The notes: generated by a model from the sequence alone, not told the origin. Positions 22,226-35,100 are shown, counted from the first letter of the stretch. The stretch is DNA of 64,000 nt from Puffinus mauretanicus (GCA_023333565.1 JAJKFH010001094.1:3968001-4032000); one strand, 5' to 3'. Program-made: numbers and translations.

Positions 22226-24768
22226 CTTGAACCATTTGAGCTAAGGAAGGTGAATATACATTTACTTATTTCTGTACACACAGACCCCCTTTTGAAATAA
22301 GTTCACATCGAAGCTGGTTGCTGTTTGTATGGATTATGGATGATAGATTCTCATCTCATGCAGTGTCAGTGCACTGATAGTTCCATATCTTGCAGTCAGT
22401 GATAGAGCACAGCTGGGTTTCTGCTGGATGGGAATATAATGGTGGAGGGGACTGAGGAGACCTTAAAAAAAAAACAAAAAAACAACCAACCAACCAAAAC
22501 CCAAAAAAACCCACAACAAAAAAAAAACCCCACCAGAGTGTAAGAGCAATAATGATGTCACTGGAGCTTCTGAGACAAAAACTCACATTTATTACTGCTT
22601 GCACAGATAGTAAAACACTCAGATAAATTCCTTTTGGAAGATCTTGTTATTTTCCATCAGTTGAAGCTTTCAAGAGCAGCTTACACCGGGTTCTGTGAGG
22701 AGTCACTTAGGTGTAGCAGATTGAGCCTTAAAGCTAGGAAATACACTAGCTGGCCTCTTAATGTATCCTGTAGTCTCTTTTTTTTTGCCGCCTTTCCCCC
22801 TCCCCCCCCCCCCATGATTTACATGATAACATCAGATAAGGAGGTGGGAAATACACTTATTCCAGACATCAAAATGTTCATGTTTGTATCCAATTAAATG
22901 TGCGCAGGACTGCTGGAAACCATTTAAACTTGTAAGTTTTTAAAGAGCAAAAGATTAATCTTAAGAAGGTACAAGAAATCAAGGAAAATAGTGGACTTTC
23001 AGGTTTTGTTTCTTCTTTACTGCATTTTGCTTGCGTGTCTCTGGTCAGCTCTTACGATATTTTAGCAGTTTCACAGCAGCTTTAACATTACGTTATATCT
23101 TAAATCTGTGTGTATATATATAAAAAAGCTAATTTTACTTTCTGGAAGTGGAAAACAGAAGAGACTTCTTTTTTCCTATTTGCAAAGCTCATCCAAGTCT
23201 GATTTATGGAGAAATTGAGTATGAAGCAAAGAAATGAGGCAGTTTATTTACACAGGAGAAAACATAATACATATAGGTTTCAAGATTATTTCAAGGTTAT
23301 TTTTCAAGATTCAAAATAACAAATCCCAGGCATACTTGTGGATTTGCTTTAGATTTTAACATCCTGAGACATTAATCAAAGCTTAATTGATGTGCAAAAT
23401 AGCAGCATCGAGAGTAAAACCTAAAATCAAAGTCTTAAAAGGGAAGAAACTAAATAACCTAAAAAATTCCCAAGCAAACAAACCACCTGAAAACAAGTAA
23501 AAGGGCTAGCAGCTTCTCTTCATAAGTCAGTTCTCAGCAGCTTTCACTTCTAGTGAGTTTGCATGTAACCTAAAGGATTAGGACCTTTAAGAACAGTGCT
23601 GTTAACTAGTGCTTTGTCCAGGGAAATTACTAGCTAGAAATTTAACAAATTTGTTTCTGTGTGACGTAATAAAAATAATCTATGCTGGTCTCAAAGGGCT
23701 GTTGTTGAAAAATGTGGATAAAAGGAGAGGAGGGGGGATGCTTTCCCCCCAAAACAAACAAACAAAAAACAACGTACAAATAAACAGAAAAACCAACAAC
23801 CCAGTAGCAGATCTTACACAGTACAAAATAGAGTAAATCAACAGGAGAGACCTCTGATGTATACACCTGTTTGCTGGTATGTTATAGAACATTCCCCATC
23901 TCTAATCTCTACAGAGAGAGGGGAATTTGCAGCGTGTCCAGCAAGATTAACTAATCTGATCTATTGCCAAATAATTTAAAGATTGAAAAGAACTGACTGT
24001 CAGCTGTCCCTTCCACCAAAGTGACTATACCTGATCACAGTGAAAGATAACCAGTTCTTAAGACTTTTGGCTTACATCTTTCTGTAAATTATAGCTGTGC
24101 TGAATTACACGTAAGTAATTTATGGAAACAGGTTCTCCTTTCCATTCAACTCTGACCTTAAACATGAGGAATATGATTAACAGTGTTTGTGTAGTACTGC
24201 CTTTGCATAATTAAAAAGAGAATTGAGAATTTAAAGTTGCTACAGGAACATTCATTTAGTTAAATTTTACATAGAGAGTACACATAGTAGCTTTTGGATT
24301 GCTTTTAAATTAAAGCTATTGCTGAACATCCAGTTGCAGTTGAAGCCGCTGGAAGGCTTTTTCTGTCGTTTCCTAGCTTTGAATTTTATTCTGAATGGCA
24401 GTCAAATTTTCTCAGCACTAGTGCTGATTCTTTGTAGCTTGTGTTGATGGATTGTCTGCCAGCCTTCCTCTCTGGCAGGACAGAAGCTGGAGGGACACAC
24501 GTGTTTATCAAGCCAATTGAAATAAATGGGAAGTTGGCCAGTGAATTCAGTAGGAGAGTAACCTCCCCCTCACAATTAATTTATTTTGTAGTTGTGACTG
24601 CTGATGTGGGTTGTGTTTTGTTTTATTTTTTTTTTTTTCTTTTACTGTAGCTCCTCTATTCCCTTCTATTCTTTTCCCAAAATTATCCAGTCAACATTGT
24701 TCCTGGGCAGCACAGCAATAAGAGAGAAGTTTGGAAATATTTATATGTACAGTTTTTAACCGAATTGC
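22226..24768. other. AT-rich non-coding DNA with low-complexity patches
   Basis: Contains an A/AC-rich patch at 22464-22532, a C-run at about 22796-22813 and an AAAC-rich patch at 23745-23800. A poly-T run lies at about 24624-24640. No gene, RNA or classifiable transposon seen. Confidence 0.5.
22464..22532. repeat. A-rich / (AAAC, CCAA)n low-complexity
   Basis: Long A runs broken by single C or CC steps, including three CAAC/CCAA units. It gives spurious proline- or phenylalanine-rich frames on either strand. Confidence 0.85.
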
Positions 24769-24956
24769 TCAGTGGCTTTGGTCTAAAAGCTGTCTGTGCA
24801 TCTGATACAAAGAAGTTAGTTTTTCTGCAAAAGGAAAATACGTTGATGCTACAAAGTATTGGGACCTCAAGAGTTCCTCATCTAGAAAAGCTTTGACTTC
24901 TGTGACAATGTCAGTAAGGGTGTCTGTGGACCTGCTTGGCGGAGGTACAGCAAAGA
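24769..24956 (-). CDS. Possible terminal coding exon, unknown protein (low confidence)
   Basis: A good minus-strand acceptor (TGCCTCTCCTGACAG) ends at 24957. It is followed by about 62 codons with a mixed, acidic-to-neutral residue content, including the segment VTEVKAFLDEELLRSQYF, to a TGA at 24769. This looks more like protein than most frames here. I do not recognise the family. An A-rich stretch with AATAAA lies about 130 bp downstream on the minus strand (plus 24620-24645); that could be a polyadenylation region or a decayed retrocopy tail. The minus frame next to the right (25645-25827) might belong with it but has no splice link that I can see. Confidence 0.22.
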
Positions 24957-25144
24957 CTGTCAGGAGAGGCATTCCTTCTTCTTTTTTTGTTTTTCTTCCC
25001 ACTAACATAATTCACAATTATGTATGCTATATAAGCATATATGAAAGAAGATTACCATTCTGCTTCCATAGCAGAAGGGCACTGGTATGTCAATGAAATC
25101 TCTGTGTATATATGTGTGAGATTTACTTGCTTTTATGCTTATAG

Positions 25145-25394
25145 CTGATTTAGCTGCGGCAAGCGAAGCATTGACTTATAAACCAGACCTAAGCACAGGC
25201 CAAAGCTCTGTTGCTCAGGATGAGTTAAAAGGATGCTGGGTTGAAACCACACCTAGGCAGTTGTTCAGCAGAAACTTTCCTGAGGTTGACTTGTGTCACA
25301 GAGCAGCTGTGCAAATAGAGTCAATCTCCAGGTGCTCCGTTCTGAGACTTTGCACTCTTTATGCGAGTTTCACGTATGGGGGAAATCCTGAAGG
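25145..25394 (+). CDS. Exon-like segment with strong splice sites, unknown product (low confidence)
   Basis: A strong acceptor (TTTACTTGCTTTTATGCTTATAG) and a near-consensus donor (GAAGG|GTAAGT) bracket 250 bp. One plus frame is open from end to end, entering in phase 1 and leaving in phase 2. The phase-1 entry would accept the exon at 16469-16511. The peptide begins (A)DLAAASEALTYKPDLS and contains several Cys residues near its end; no family is recognised. It could be an exon of a non-coding RNA or a chance pairing of good sites. Confidence 0.25.
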
Positions 25395-26572
25395 GTAAGT
25401 CAAGGTTTGTAGTACAGAGTGTGAGCTGTGTATCGGTAATGCTTACAGGTGTCAAGGTCTTTGTCTGCTTTAACTACATAACCAAAAGCCTCTAATGCAG
25501 ATCCTTTAACACAGGCAACACTTTCACTTCTGGAAATGAGTGCTTTGCAAGCTGTGCGGGGTAGAGCACAACCTTGTGCGTGTAGTCTGTGTCCCCATAT
25601 GGAGCACTTTCCCTGCCCAGTTTACAGTTATATTTAATAACCATCTAAGCAGTTGTTTTGCCATACTGTGAATCCAAAAGAGAAAAAATGTTAAGGAGAG
25701 CAGCTTGAGAGTCAAGCAGCTGAAGATTTGCAGCTTGGACACTTGGGCTGCCAAAGGAAGTGGCGCAGTGGCGTAGCTGCTGCAGGTGCAACAAGAATAG
25801 CTCGTGGGCAGTATGTGACCATGTCATTCATGGTCACATGAATGAGTTGACCTCGGTACACTGGAGATGATTGAGCTCTGCTATGAAAGCATCTCTCTCC
25901 ATATTGCCACTTCCTGCTACAAATGGGAAATTTACTTTCAAGTTCCTTAAAGAAGAGCGTCTTCATTTTTTTTTAACTTTTTTTTTTTTTAAAAAAAGAA
26001 AGAAAAAAGGGACAATATTGAGGAAACTTTAGTGTTTAGCTTTCTGGACTTTTAACAGCAGGTTTTGAAAGGTCACTGCTGCAAGACTTTGCTTCAAACA
26101 GATATAATGACTTTCACAGGGTTCAAAGTAGAATGAAGGGTGTTACCTGCTATCCTATCTTTTGAGGGTGCTGGCATATTCCTGCTGTTATTGAGAGTGC
26201 TTTTCTATTAGCTCTTCTTTCTTTGCCCAGAATCCCAAACTGTGGGAATGACATTTAGTACTGTATGCACAGGCTTTGAGCCTTTCTAATGACTTCGGTA
26301 ACTGTGAACAGAGGATTTAAATGGTCATTTTGTAACTGTGGGAAATAAAATCACTGATATCAGATGTTCTTCCTTGAACTGACTTGTAGGGTTTTCGCTT
26401 GGAAACTCATTTTCCTAGTTCCCTGTGTCTCTATTTAGACTACTGTTCTTATGTATTGGTCAGTAGTAATGTTGCTGCTGTATTAACCTGACTCATAGTG
26501 AGGAGTTTTGTCACTTGAGCCTGTGGAAGAATTTCTTCTTCTGTCTTGGTCTGCCATCCTGTCGTAAGGTTA
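25395..26572. other. Non-coding DNA
   Basis: Holds a poly-T/poly-A low-complexity block at 25966-26009. Two overlapping minus-strand frames (25645-25827, 25712-25966) are open in different phases, which argues against either being a clean exon. No repeat family recognised. Confidence 0.5.
25966..26009. repeat. Poly-T then poly-A block
   Basis: Two T runs followed directly by an A-rich run; self-complementary and able to form a hairpin. Confidence 0.85.
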
Positions 26573-27077
26573 TGTCGTGGTTTAACCCCAGCCAGCAAAT
26601 AAACCCCACGCAGCCGCTCGCTCACACACACCCCCCGATGGGATTCAGGAGAGAATCAGGAGGGCACAAGTAGGAAAACTCCCGGGTTGGGATAAAAACA
26701 GTTTAATAATTGAAATAAAATGAAGTAGAACAGTAATAATAACAATGGGAACAACAACAATAACAGAATATACAAAGCAGGCGATGCACAGTGCAACTGC
26801 TTGCCGACCGCGTGCCACGAACGGGGGGCGAGCCCCCCTCCTTCCCCCCCCCCCCGGTTTTTATACTGAGCATGATGTCACATGGTATAGAATACCCCAT
26901 TGGCCAACTGGGTCCACCACCCCGGCTGTGCTCCCCCCTCCCGGTGCAAGCATCACCCAGCAACAGCCAAAGCATCAATGGGCCATCAACGCTCCTTTCA
27001 CACCGAACCCAAAACACAGCACACCTCCCCAAGCTACTGGGAAGAAAGTTAACTCTGTCCCAGCCGGAACCAGGACA
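26573..27077 (-). mobile_element. Solo LTR (copy 2), minus orientation, with 5-bp target duplication
   Basis: Read on the minus strand it starts TGTCCTGGTTCCGGCTGGGA and ends AACCACGACA, 505 bp. GGTTA flanks it exactly on both sides (26568-26572 and 27078-27082). A 5-bp duplication fits class III (ERVL-type) LTR elements better than the 4 or 6 bp of other classes. In LTR sense it has a TATAAAA-type box (plus 26858-26865) and ATTAAA (plus 26702-26707). Its R/U5 part differs from copies 1 and 3, suggesting a different subfamily. A C-run lies at 26844-26855. No internal retroviral genes adjoin it. Confidence 0.93.
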
Positions 27078-27082
27078 GGTTA

Positions 27083-27855
27083 TAAGCTAAATTTTTGTGC
27101 CAACAAAACTCTTTAAGTCAGGAGGAAACTAGATCTACTATGTAATGTTTTGCTTTGTCTTCTGTGACCATTTTTGTTTTGTTGTTTTTTTTTCCTCACA
27201 CCCACAGCTGCAACAGTTGTGTTGACAAAGCCCCAAGTGTAAGCCCGAACACAGAGAGCACAGCAGTTGTCACTTATGAGGAGCAACAGCAATGCTAGAA
27301 GAAAAAAAGAAAATCCCTTCTTTTGAGTACACTACACCTCCATGAGGAGGGTTTTCTGGCAGGGACATGGGCAGAGTGTTGCAACAAGGACATGCTCTGC
27401 ACGTCTCCTTTTTCCTGCTGATGGAGTGTGAAGCCTATGTGAAATTATCAGTCAGTGTCTGGCTTCCCCAGAGAGGACGGGGAGTGGCGAGAGTTGGGTT
27501 GTGGCCTTGCGGTGCCACTCAGTGGAGATGGCCATATGGCGTGGGAGAGGGCGCTTAAAAGGGGTGTCACAACAGATGTTTGATAGCATACTTGTTGCCA
27601 AAAGCTTTAAGTGTCAACTAGCTCCAGTAAGGTACTGTTAGAGCTGTCCCCGGGGTGCAGTTAAGGAGGAATGCTGTTTAGATAACACATAGTGTAATTT
27701 ATTATTTGCATTGGTATTGCAGTGGCTATGTTTTCAGGCAGACAAAGGCGTAACAAAACCCAGATGTTGGACATTGGAGCCACACAAATTCATGCTTGAA
27801 TTAGGTACAGATTTTTAACATGGAGAGGAATAACCAGCCATTTGAACATTGTACC
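27083..27855. other. Non-coding DNA
   Basis: No exon or repeat recognised; local GC rises around 27460-27560. Confidence 0.5.
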
Positions 27856-27859
27856 TAGA

Positions 27860-28005
27860 GAAAGGTGGATTCTTCATCAGTGTAAATCAGTTGCAAGTCA
27901 TGCTTCTCTTGAAACAAGAATGAATTTCAGGGTATCCTTTATACAAAAAGCTAAACTAGATTGTCACAGCGATCCTTTCTGACCTCTGAATCTGAATACA
28001 TCTGA
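27860..28005 (+). repeat. Ancient CR1 3'-end fragment
   Basis: GAAAGGTGGATTCTTCATCA leads into an A-rich middle, then ACTAGATTGTCACAGCGATC and CTTTCTGACCTCTGAATCTG. These match, in order, the conserved tail of old sauropsid CR1 copies (GGTGGATTCTCCATC ... ACTAGATGATCA.AATGGTCC ... CTTCTGGCCTT..AATCTATGAATC). Plus orientation. Heavily diverged, so old. Confidence 0.8.
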
Positions 28006-28893
28006 AACACTTAGTCCGCCAAAGGAGAGATTTCTTTTCCTTACTATTTAAGTTGTCAGGATAGACTTCTGGGAAAGAAAGGAACGGGTATACCCTGGGG
28101 TACTGCAGAATGGGGTGATTAGTCTCGTGTTGCAAAGGAGGTCTTTGAGAACTGGGAGCAGATTTCAAAGCTCTTGTGATGCGGTTCAGAAATTGAGAAC
28201 TGTACTTCCTCCTTACGTTTTGAGTACGTTGTATGTTTAAAAAAACAAAACAAACCCCTCAAAAACCCCTGTAGCACTTGGTTATGGTTCCTAGGCAGCA
28301 AGAAGAACTTACAGCAGTAAGGCTACTACCACACAGTGTGCTGAATTTACTGCTAGTTACTGTGAGCTATCAAAAGCTTTAAAATTACTTCCATAGATTC
28401 TATGCTTATTTATCTATAAATATTATAATTGTGAATCCCACAAGGAGGAAGAAAAGGCTTGAATTCAGACAGTGGAGTGAATAGTTACGCTGAACTTATA
28501 CAACATTATGCCCAACTATTCTGTTTCTCACCCAGATTTACATTTGCTGAATACATTTGCTGAAATAAATAGCCAGTTTCCTTTGAGAACAAAGTTGGAA
28601 CTGAATAAATATAAGGCTTCAGAGTACTAACAAAGGGACTGAACTCTAAAATAATGCAGTTATACAGCCCAAATAATGTAAATTAGAACAGCAGAGAGGA
28701 AATCTAAATTTAGGAATATATAGGAAGAGCTAGTAATGTTTCGTGAGAGTTTATAAACTTATAGTTTTGTAGTCTGATCCTTTGCTGTTTAATCTTCCCT
28801 TTTCTTCTTTTCCCTCAATGGCAAATACATATGGAAAATATGCATCTTACGATTACAACAATAGGTAAAAGGAGTTTTGTTACTTTTCTTGAG
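28006..28893. other. AT-rich non-coding DNA
   Basis: Nothing recognisable; an AAAC-rich patch near 28236-28268. Confidence 0.5.
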
Positions 28894-29062
28894 TGGAGGA
28901 GCCTATCAAAAGAGGAGAATGTGGCAAGGAAAGCCTGCTGTTCTGTTCAGTGGAAGAGACTGTCAGCTGGGAAGTTATCTGCACAGAATTGTCCCATTCA
29001 CACCTTCCCCAAGAGCATACATAACAGACTTTGGAATTATGCACTGGTTCTGTTACAGTTGA
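28894..29062 (+). other. Exon-like segment with both splice signals
   Basis: Acceptor TTTTGTTACTTTTCTTGAG and donor CAGTTGA|GTAAGA bracket 169 bp. Two plus frames are open: one in phase 0 to phase 1 without a stop. The other enters in phase 2 (it would accept the exon-like segment at 25145-25394) and ends on a TGA whose last base is the final base before the donor. Being open in two plus frames and one minus frame fits a stop-poor or non-coding exon as well as a coding one. No protein family recognised. Confidence 0.2.
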
Positions 29063-29129
29063 GTAAGAAATTAATTTCAACTGCAGCAAAGACTGAAGTT
29101 AAATATTAGGGGAGAAAAGTATAGGTAGC

Positions 29130-29290
29130 AGGCCGAAGCACTGGAATACGTTGTTTGAGAAGATGATGTAGTCCCTGTCACTGGGAGCCTTTCCATCTTC
29201 AGGGGTAGACAAGAGGAATTGTCTAGAGAGGTGATTCTACTTAGGGACAGAGGAATGGACTAGATGATCTTCTGAAGACTTGGATGTACA
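29130..29290 (+). repeat. Old CR1 fragment near the 3' end
   Basis: CACTGGGAGCCTTTCCATCT, GGGTAGACAAG and then GGACTAGATGATCTTCTGAA follow the order of the CR1 tail (GTGGAGTCTCCATCC ... CTAGACAAG ... GGACTAGATGACCTC). Plus orientation, heavily diverged. Confidence 0.75.
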
Positions 29291-32009
29291 AGAGCGTAGG
29301 AGATTGAGATGTGTGTTTACAAATCATATACTTAAGAGTCAGAGAGAGCTTTCTATATGCATATCTGGTGCTGAAGGATAGGCCGTTTCAGTAGACTTTC
29401 TCACTCAGGTAATTACACTGGCTTCAGTTGGGCTACTCAAACAAGTAGGACTTACTTTGTGTTTTGAAGCTTTCAGTCTGTAAATTACTAATGCTTTCTT
29501 CTGCAGTACAGTAATGAAATTTATCCAAACATGATTTTTAGCAAAATCACAGATGACATCGAAAGTACACAAATGTATGAAAAGGGGTATGAGGAGTGAA
29601 GTTCCCTCAGTTCTGAAACAAGGAGTGAAAACTGTGTGTAGCTATTGCTGTGAATTCGCCAGACAGTGAAATCTGTCTCCGTGATTTCATTTCGTCAGTT
29701 TCCATACTGCTGCTAACTGGCATTTGAATTTCTAGAGATTTCAGAGAGATTACCTAGAAAAAAATCTGGACATTTACAAATTCTCGTATTCTGTTAGTTT
29801 TTGCAGATGATCTTTTGTGTTGATAAGAAACAGAAGTGTCTTCTAGAGACTATGACAGGAGTTTTCCAGGAATCTACTTTCTCTTATGTCCAAAAGGGAC
29901 TTTAGATTATCAAAAAAAAAGCTTCTTTCAGAAAATGGCTCCTAATTTTTTTTTCATAAAGGGTAGAATTTTTTCTAAGGGTAAAAATCAGCAAGAGAGT
30001 GCATCTAAAAAGAACTTCTCTATAGTTTAACCCAAACCCACTTTATATTGACAGAATTAATTTATGTCATTTTCATGCATCTCACTATAGAGACAAACCC
30101 TGTTGTCAGTGTAATTTATACAGTCGTTACTATCTCCAATGAGAAAACACGCCTCAAATTATAGGATTCTTGGTGACTTGAGGTACAAGAGTTATGGAAG
30201 CTGTGTGCAACGTGTTCGTATGCTGCACTGGCAGATGGCTGAGGTGAACATACACTCTCTTCAGCTTTAAAAATCAGAATTGGTGGCAGGGTTGTCAAAA
30301 CACGTCAGCACTTGAACGGTGGTGCAACAAACCACTGGCTCCACAACACGTCTTGGCGCATGAGTTGGGGCTTTGAAACAAATTATATTCTTACTTTACA
30401 ACTTTTTGGTTGGTTGGTTGGGTTTTTTTAGTTGCTATGTACTTAGTTTGAGCTACTAACCTAGAAGACTGTAGCACTTAGGAAAAGGGTATGGCACTGA
30501 GATGTTTTCCTTGATATCTCGCATCAAGAAGCAGCTGTGCTTACATTGTGAATTATACTTAACCTTCTGCCTGGAAGTTTATTTTGATGGTCCTAGATAG
30601 GCATGTCAAATGCCCGTGCTTGGTAGTTCATGACAACTGCATTATAGAAATAAAATACATCGAGATGGTAAGGGGGAAAGAGGAGGCAGCTGGGGAAGAG
30701 TATTTTCTGGACTGCTATATCATAAGTTGCTGAATAGTCTGGAGTAGCAAAAGCTATCGGTGATTTCCCTAGGGAAGGGAATAGCGGTTTTGAAACTAGT
30801 ATTTTTTCTGCTACCACTCTGACAGTAGGCTATGACTATAGAGGGCGCAAAAGGTAATGTCATAAAAGAGGAAAGAAATGGAGCAAGATTCAAGAATAAA
30901 TGCAAGTAGTCTCTAAATGATACGCTGGCTTGAGTTTACTAGATGGATGCCAAAAGCCATTCTTTTTTATTTAGAGAAGACAGCACCCTGCCTGAGAGGA
31001 CAAAGACGACATTTTGTTCTTTCCCTAAAAACTACTTTTCCTAATTATTCCTGACATTTTGCCATTCATGCTATGAGCTTCCTTAGAGGACAGAAGTAAA
31101 TAACGAGTCTTCTGTGAGAGTGAAACATGAACTGTGTGAGTTTAAGATTTGAAATGTGCAAGCATCAGCACCAAATCCTAAAATTATGTTGTCGGAGTTC
31201 CAGAATAAGACAATGCGGAACAGTGTAAGATTACCTAGGGTACATTACAGAGGCGGACACAGTAAGCTTTTCTGAATATAATATAGAAAAGTCTACATTA
31301 GGAAGGCATTTATATGCAGCTTTATACTTCTGAAGTTTAGGTTTAAGTAGAAGGTTGAACTTTGAATGTATTATTACTGTATTATTTTAGCACCCTCAAG
31401 TCCTTGCAGGGCATCTGTGGTAGAGGAGGTAGATGACAACATGCTATTCCTGCCTTGAACACATTAAAGTCTCCTCTTGCACAGAGAAGCCCCCCGGATG
31501 AATCTAGCACTTTCATGGAGTCCTACTCAACATGGAGGTGTTCAGAGCCTGTGCGGAGGTATAGCTTACAGCCCTGGCAGCCAAAAAAACCAGCGGGTAA
31601 AAATGCATAGGTATTTGCCAAAGAGGTATTTTGCAGATCATTACATTTACATGGGAATTCAAAGATAGCTAAACACACATTGTTTAGAAAACACTCTGTT
31701 TCTCTTCTCATGATGTTCTACAAACCTGATTATTCATTTTAGTTTTTGACATCCTAGCGCTTTACAATATTTTGTATGTATTAGGGAGGTTTTGTCCTGA
31801 CACTCCGGATGTTCATTCAAGTTCATTGTTTCTCAGCTGTTATGTACAAAATTGTAATTTTTTTCTTCATAGCCACTAAATTTATTTTTTGCCTTAAACA
31901 TTAATATTGCTGGTTATTCCACTTTTATGCAGGTGTCTCTGGGAAAGGCTCCTGTGTGCAGCGAAGTACAAATAGTAGCATTTTGTCAGTCTACCCATTT
32001 TCAGTTATC
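29291..32009. other. AT-rich non-coding DNA
   Basis: No gene or classifiable repeat seen. A short (GGTT)n run is at about 30408-30422. Confidence 0.5.
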
Positions 32010-32118
32010 GTGAACCTGGATTCTTTTCCTGAGTCCTGTGCTGCATAATGTTGGGAAAGCTTTTAACCTTGTTGTGCCTCAGTTCCTCATCAATAAATTA
32101 TAGACGATACTTTTTGAA
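32010..32118 (-). repeat. Ancient MIR-like SINE fragment
   Basis: The plus strand reads GTGAACCTGGATTCTTTTCC, then CTTTTAACCTTGTTGTGCCT and CAGTTCCTCATCAATAAATT. This is the reverse complement of the MIR core (AATTTATAGATGAGGAACTG.GGCACA...GGTTAA) in the right order and spacing. Confidence 0.8.
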
Positions 32119-35100
32119 ATACCCTGTTGAAGAGCTCTGAAGTTTAGCTAGTAGTAATGGTACTGTTTTGTTTTTGTTTTTTTTTTTTTTAATGTTCACG
32201 TTAATTGCAGATTTCAAGATAACACTGTTTGCTTTCTCAGAACCTAAAGAACAGTCCCTGAAGCCTTTCAGAAAGGATGTCATTGCTGTTTGTTAGATTG
32301 TAGCCTCTGCTTCTAGCAGTTTGAATGCCATCATCAGAAGCAAAGCAAATAGAGTTCAACAGATGTGGTATAGAAAAAAATACAGGTCCCACCAAGGTTT
32401 TTTTTTTTTTCTTCTTTTTCTAGGAGAATCTGTTGATCGCATTGTTGATTTAACTGCTGTTCTCAGTTCATGATACAGCAGACTACAAAATCTGTGACAA
32501 AATTGCAAGAAAAAGTATCTTTCAGAAGACAGGATTCAGAATGTTACGGTATTTAGGGACTAAATTAAGAATTCAGTCCTTTTCAGAGGTAAACTGACCA
32601 TTGTGGAAATGCAGCTGACTATGGATGGGCTGCTGACATTTCATAAAAATGTTTATATAAACCTAGAGCAAGCTCTGCTTTGCTGAGAAAAGCAAAGAGA
32701 GGAGACTCCTTTGGGTTGGGGATTCTACCATCACCCCCATGATACCATGCTAAATGTGATGTGACCTTTATCTTAACTTTAATCTTTCTTAATCTCTTTG
32801 GGGAAGTTATATTATCTGAATCTCTTCCATGTGTGAAAATTTACTTTACCATCCTTTAGCACCTTTTACACTTTTCAGGTAGATATCAACGTTATTACAT
32901 TAATAATAGTGTTATGAACAGGACTGGCTTTGGGGGCATTTAAAACAACTGTACAATATTAGAAGAGTACTTATACCATTTGTGTGATTAAAAATTCTGT
33001 CAATCACAAATAAAAATGGGATTGAAGAGGCTGAGATTAGAATTTCTGTATTGAAAGCCACGAGTTTTAAATAATAAGTATTTTTCTTATTAAGGGTTCG
33101 GATGCTAAGAGAAGATGCATGAACAGCACCTGTAGCATCTTTTGAAGGTTCAGATTGCCAGTCCTTTCAGAATGAGGCAGTATATGTGGAAATAATTGGA
33201 AAATAACCTTGAAGGTTTCTGTGCCTATTTGAGTGTGAATGGATGTATGTCAGACCTAATTAGGTCTACTGAGGAAAACATAAATGTCAATCACTTTTTA
33301 CCAAATGCATCCATGTACTTTTGAGATTGTGTATGGGGTCCAGTGAGCATACAGCCTGCTTAACGTCACCTTTCTATCTCATGTCTTTTAGTTCTGTCCC
33401 CTGTGATGTATGGCATTTGATTTTTCTTTAAAACAAAGTCAAAAAGCTGGAAACTAGGCATTGCCACTCCAATGCTTGCTTAGCTAATGTGTCCAGAAGA
33501 GCAGATGTAACTTAACTAATTCAGAACATTTAATGGTGGTTATTTTACCTTCCAGTGGCTTGTAGGGTTTAATCAGTTAGATCATGGAGCTCTATTTATT
33601 TAATTTGTTGGAAACTTGATGACCTCTCCAGTGCCTTGTCTAACCTATTTTTTTATTCTATAGCTATGACTTTATCAAATTCTATTGGAAGCGTGGAATG
33701 GACATCTGTTTTCAACCATGATTATATGTAAAAGGATGTTTCCTGCTTAGTTACATTTGGGCACACCTATTGTGCATACTCACATCTTCTTTCTTGGTAT
33801 GTGATGTACTGCTGGCTTTGCAGGGCCATCATGAAATGCACTGTCTTTCAAATCTTTTCTCTCTGGGTGGCTTCTTCAGAAATGTTTCTAAACTTCCAGC
33901 CATGTGCTTTTGTGGTTTGTTAGAAATGGGTAAGTTTCCCTCGGGATCCTTTAAGAGCAGACTAGGAATAAAAAGGGTATTGTCTAGAAGTAGCATCACT
34001 GAGTCAGTAGAGTCTCTGATTGTGCTGGAGAGACCACAGGAATGCACCTTGCTTTGAAATTTGTTTGGGGGATTTGGAGACAAGTGGCAGTTTGATATTG
34101 TTCACATGAGAAAGTTTATTTAAAGGCATGAGCTGCACTGTGTAAGTAAACTTTTACAAATCCCTTTATGGACTATGTGATGTGAAAGCAGCCTACTCAG
34201 TTCAACTTAAATGCGTTCCTAAGAAAAAGAACTTAAATAAAACTAACGTAAACCTAGCGGGAGCTGAAACAAGAGCGTCCATGCATCTTTTTGTACAAAT
34301 ATAGTTAAGCTGGTTGAAAATTATACCTTCCAGATATCTATGCAGGATTTTCTTGGAGACAGTCCCTTACTGGGAGTGGAGGGGTGAGAGGCAAGACTTT
34401 CAGCTTCCAATGCTAGCATTCATAACATCAAAATCAGTGGAAAAATCATATAAGGTCTCATTTTGGCCTTGATTTGAATAGTGGAGTGAAATTTTGACTA
34501 CTCTTCACGTCCATGGCTTGTCACTAGCAGACTTAAGATTTGAGAAACTGACTTCCTCCTTTCAGTGTCTCACGTTCAAGAGATGAAGAGATCCCTTGAA
34601 ATACATTTTGTGCCTTTCAATGCTCAGAAAAGTGCACATGATTCAACAAAGATGTGGTCAGTGCATGTAGCACCAGATGGTCCTGGAGATTCCTCCGTAG
34701 ATTGTGATTCTGCTCTTAGAGTTTATTGTAAGTTTGCTCAGTTTTAGCCTTATTTTCTTTCAAAGTGAATTTTTTTTTTAAATTTCAAATAGTCTTTTTG
34801 ATTAACTCACTGTAAATGTAACAACTTCTTCAATATTTTAATTACTTCTTATGGAAGCAAAAGAGAGTAGAATCTCCTGCTATATTGCAGTAAAATAGAT
34901 ATGGTCCTTTAAGGGTTTCTTTGCAAGTCTACTTCCAGAGTGCTTGCTAGAGCTACTCAAGCTATTAATGGGTTATTACATTTGCTGGGTTTTAAATGTA
35001 TGTATAACTCCAATTAAATGTAATGACATATATGCTTAAAAACATTACGTGTTGTAACATTGTTATCTTTACAATTGTTATTGTTATTTAGTTGTTAGCA

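Noticed and set aside
24600..24960. Processed (retrocopied) gene with A-rich tail
   Set aside because: An A-rich stretch does follow the 24769-24956 frame, but there is no longer upstream reading frame, no target duplication that I can see, and bird CR1 rarely makes retrocopies.
21311..26572. LTR copies 1 and 2 as the two ends of one provirus
   Set aside because: They are in opposite orientations, belong to different subfamilies, and no retroviral internal region lies between them; copy 2 has its own target duplication.
26703..27116. Frames of 99-123 codons on both strands
   Set aside because: They lie inside or across solo LTR copy 2 and its C-rich tract.
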